This document shows, piece by piece, positions 5,381-6,576 of a stretch of 6,576 bases of DNA (its first letter is position 1; each line of letters begins with the position of its first letter). A program made the translations under genes and the position numbers. The notes under the pieces are model-generated. The model was not told where the DNA came from. It searched no databases and was given only the letters and a program-made list of their open reading frames with translations. Location of the stretch: contig CANJDY010000159.1 in NCBI GenBank assembly GCA_947472635.1, positions 1-6,576 of the forward strand, read 5' to 3'. This DNA is from Chitinophagaceae bacterium (GTDB lineage Bacteria > Bacteroidota > Bacteroidia > Chitinophagales > Chitinophagaceae).

Positions 5381-6576
5381 CTAGTCGCCAATTATATATT
5401 TTGCAGCTTCTGTAATTCCCTTCCAATCATCCGTTCTAAAAGGACCCGCAGGAAATCCCTCTTGATTAAATAAATTATTTTCTCCAGCATCGTCGGCCCA
5501 GCCAAATCTTACTGCAATCGGACTTGCTATTCCTAGCTGGTGCACAATTACCTTGTCGCCTTCAATATATGCCCTGGCATAATGAAATTGGTGATCTGCT
5601 CCAGCTATTTCAAAGCCCTGTAAATAGCCATATTTATTACTCGTTGTTAACCCTGCTCCAATATTAGTAAACGAAAGTGAAATTTTATCCCCCTCAACCT
5701 TGAACGACTGATAGGTAGGTCCGGTATAAACATTTTTCTTACCATAGGTTTGGTGTAATGCTACTGCTGCAAGCCTTTTTCCAACATCCTGCTTGTTGGT
5801 TGGATGAATATCGGTTGCATTACCGATATCTGTCGTAACCGCCATGCCTGTGTTAGGCAATGACAAGGTAAGCGTTTGTGCCTCTCTTAGTTCGGCCCAA
5901 GTGCTCCCTTTACGACTGTTGCCATTGTTAGCATTAAAGGTGGCAAGTTGAACAAAATAAAAAGGGAAATCACCCTGGTTCCAGGTTTTTCGCCAATCCG
6001 TTATCATCAATGGAAATGCTTTTCGGTACTGCCAGGCACGGCCAGCGTTGGATTCACCTTGGTACCAAATAGCACCTTTGATGGCGAAAGGAATCAATGG
6101 ATGTACCATTGCATTGAAAAGCAAGGTAGGGTAACTATTGGGGCCTACCGTTGAACTAGAGGTAATTGCTTCTACCTGAAAAGCCCATTCTCCAACGAGT
6201 GACAATTGAGTAGATCCAATGACTAACTTAATTTCTGCATCCTCCCCATATATTCCTCCACCTCCTCCTGTATCCTGCACCCTTACAGCAATTACATTAT
6301 TACCCTCCTTTAAAATCCCTGCAGGAACCTTGTATTTTCTATGCGCATTATGAGAAGAAGTACTGCCCACATTTACTCCATTTACATAACAAATATCTGC
6401 ATCATCAATCATGGCCAATTCTAAAACGGCAGCCTTTCCTGCTTCAGCCACTGCAACCTGAACTGTTTTTCGCATCCATACAATGCCATCTAAATCACCC
6501 AAAGCCTGCTGTTCCCACATACCCGGCACCTTCATTTTTGGCCAACGGCTATCATCCAAAGAACCTTTTTTCCAAG
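5381..6576 (-). CDS. Sialate O-acetylesterase family protein (SASA), N-terminus beyond right edge
   Basis: Family members are SGNH-type serine esterases that remove O-acetyl groups from sialic acids or other acetylated glycans, usually exported. The window holds the last 397 residues; full-length Bacteroidota homologues are roughly 630-690, so about 250 residues are missing, including the signal peptide and the block with the nucleophilic Ser (GQSN). The visible part begins with a GH2 sugar-binding-like jelly-roll insertion (WPKMKVPGMWEQ near 6507-6544, then VWMRKTVQV and the YVNGVNVGST strand). The esterase core resumes with GAIWYQGESNAGRAW; its WYQGESN is at 6047-6067. The catalytic Asp-X-His is in DIHP at 5801-5812, preceded by TDIGNAT. 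The C-terminus is a small beta domain ending at a TAG. The frame stays open to the edge, so an internal TTG at 6559 is not the start. It is convergent with the TIM-barrel gene. The true substrate is unknown. Confidence 0.92.
   Translation of the reverse strand, partial: WKKGSLDDSRWPKMKVPGMWEQQALGDLDGIVWMRKTVQVAVAEAGKAAVLELAMIDDADICYVNGVNVGSTSSHNAHRKYKVPAGILKEGNNVIAVRVQDTGGGGGIYGEDAEIKLVIGSTQLSLVGEWAFQVEAITSSSTVGPNSYPTLLFNAMVHPLIPFAIKGAIWYQGESNAGRAWQYRKAFPLMITDWRKTWNQGDFPFYFVQLATFNANNGNSRKGSTWAELREAQTLTLSLPNTGMAVTTDIGNATDIHPTNKQDVGKRLAAVALHQTYGKKNVYTGPTYQSFKVEGDKISLSFTNIGAGLTTSNKYGYLQGFEIAGADHQFHYARAYIEGDKVIVHQLGIASPIAVRFGWADDAGENNLFNQEGFPAGPFRTDDWKGITEAAKYIIGD

Noticed and set aside
6559..6559. 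TTG at 6559 as the start of the esterase
   Set aside because: The frame continues open to the window edge with in-family sequence (WKKGS), and the essential N-terminal nucleophile block would be missing, so the gene is cut by the edge rather than short.
1..6576. Mobile element, CRISPR array, tRNA or defence system
   Set aside because: No transposase or integrase, no regularly spaced repeats, no cloverleaf and no defence domain were seen; every sizeable coding region is assigned to a metabolic or envelope family.

Overview
This 6.6 kb window looks like part of a Bacteroidota chromosome, most probably a Chitinophagaceae-like member of the Chitinophagales. The evidence is the AT-rich non-coding DNA, the absence of Shine-Dalgarno sequences in front of the visible starts, short signal peptides ending in Ser/Ala-Gln, and a protein mix typical of glycan-degrading Bacteroidota: Tat-exported Gfo/Idh/MocA oxidoreductase, Tat-exported TIM-barrel isomerase, SUMF1-fold protein and sialate O-acetylesterase. 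The placement is inferred from style and content; there is no rRNA or other phylogenetic marker here.

Layout, left to right. A D-2-hydroxyacid dehydrogenase of the glycerate dehydrogenase/hydroxypyruvate reductase type runs off the left edge (1-521, minus). A 279-bp gap follows, holding a bulged hairpin. Then come three minus-strand genes, transcribed right to left in the order apbE (3296-4306), SUMF1-fold protein (2274-3236) and Tat-exported Gfo/Idh/MocA oxidoreductase (801-2150). ApbE is separated by only 55 bp from a divergent plus-strand gene for a Tat-exported TIM-barrel protein of the hydroxypyruvate isomerase family (4362-5288). That gene converges on the C-terminal two thirds of a sialate O-acetylesterase (5381-6576, minus, running off the right edge). 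A 22-bp perfect stem lies between the two and should terminate both transcripts.

How the genes may work together. Most products carry export signals, so the window reads as a cell-envelope carbohydrate region: an esterase that deacetylates glycans, a sugar-type NAD(P) oxidoreductase and a metal-dependent sugar isomerase/epimerase or lyase. The cytoplasmic D-2-hydroxyacid dehydrogenase could reduce a hydroxypyruvate-like product. ApbE attaches FMN covalently to exported redox proteins, but no obvious flavinylation target is encoded here. The SUMF1-fold protein lacks the cysteines of a true formylglycine-generating enzyme. These functional links are inference from families and proximity only.

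No tRNA, rRNA, CRISPR array, insertion sequence or phage gene was seen. The region is accessory metabolism rather than a defence or mobile island. The points most worth a second look are the paired Tat-exported oxidoreductase and TIM-barrel protein, the ApbE without a visible partner, and the run of non-ATG start codons.
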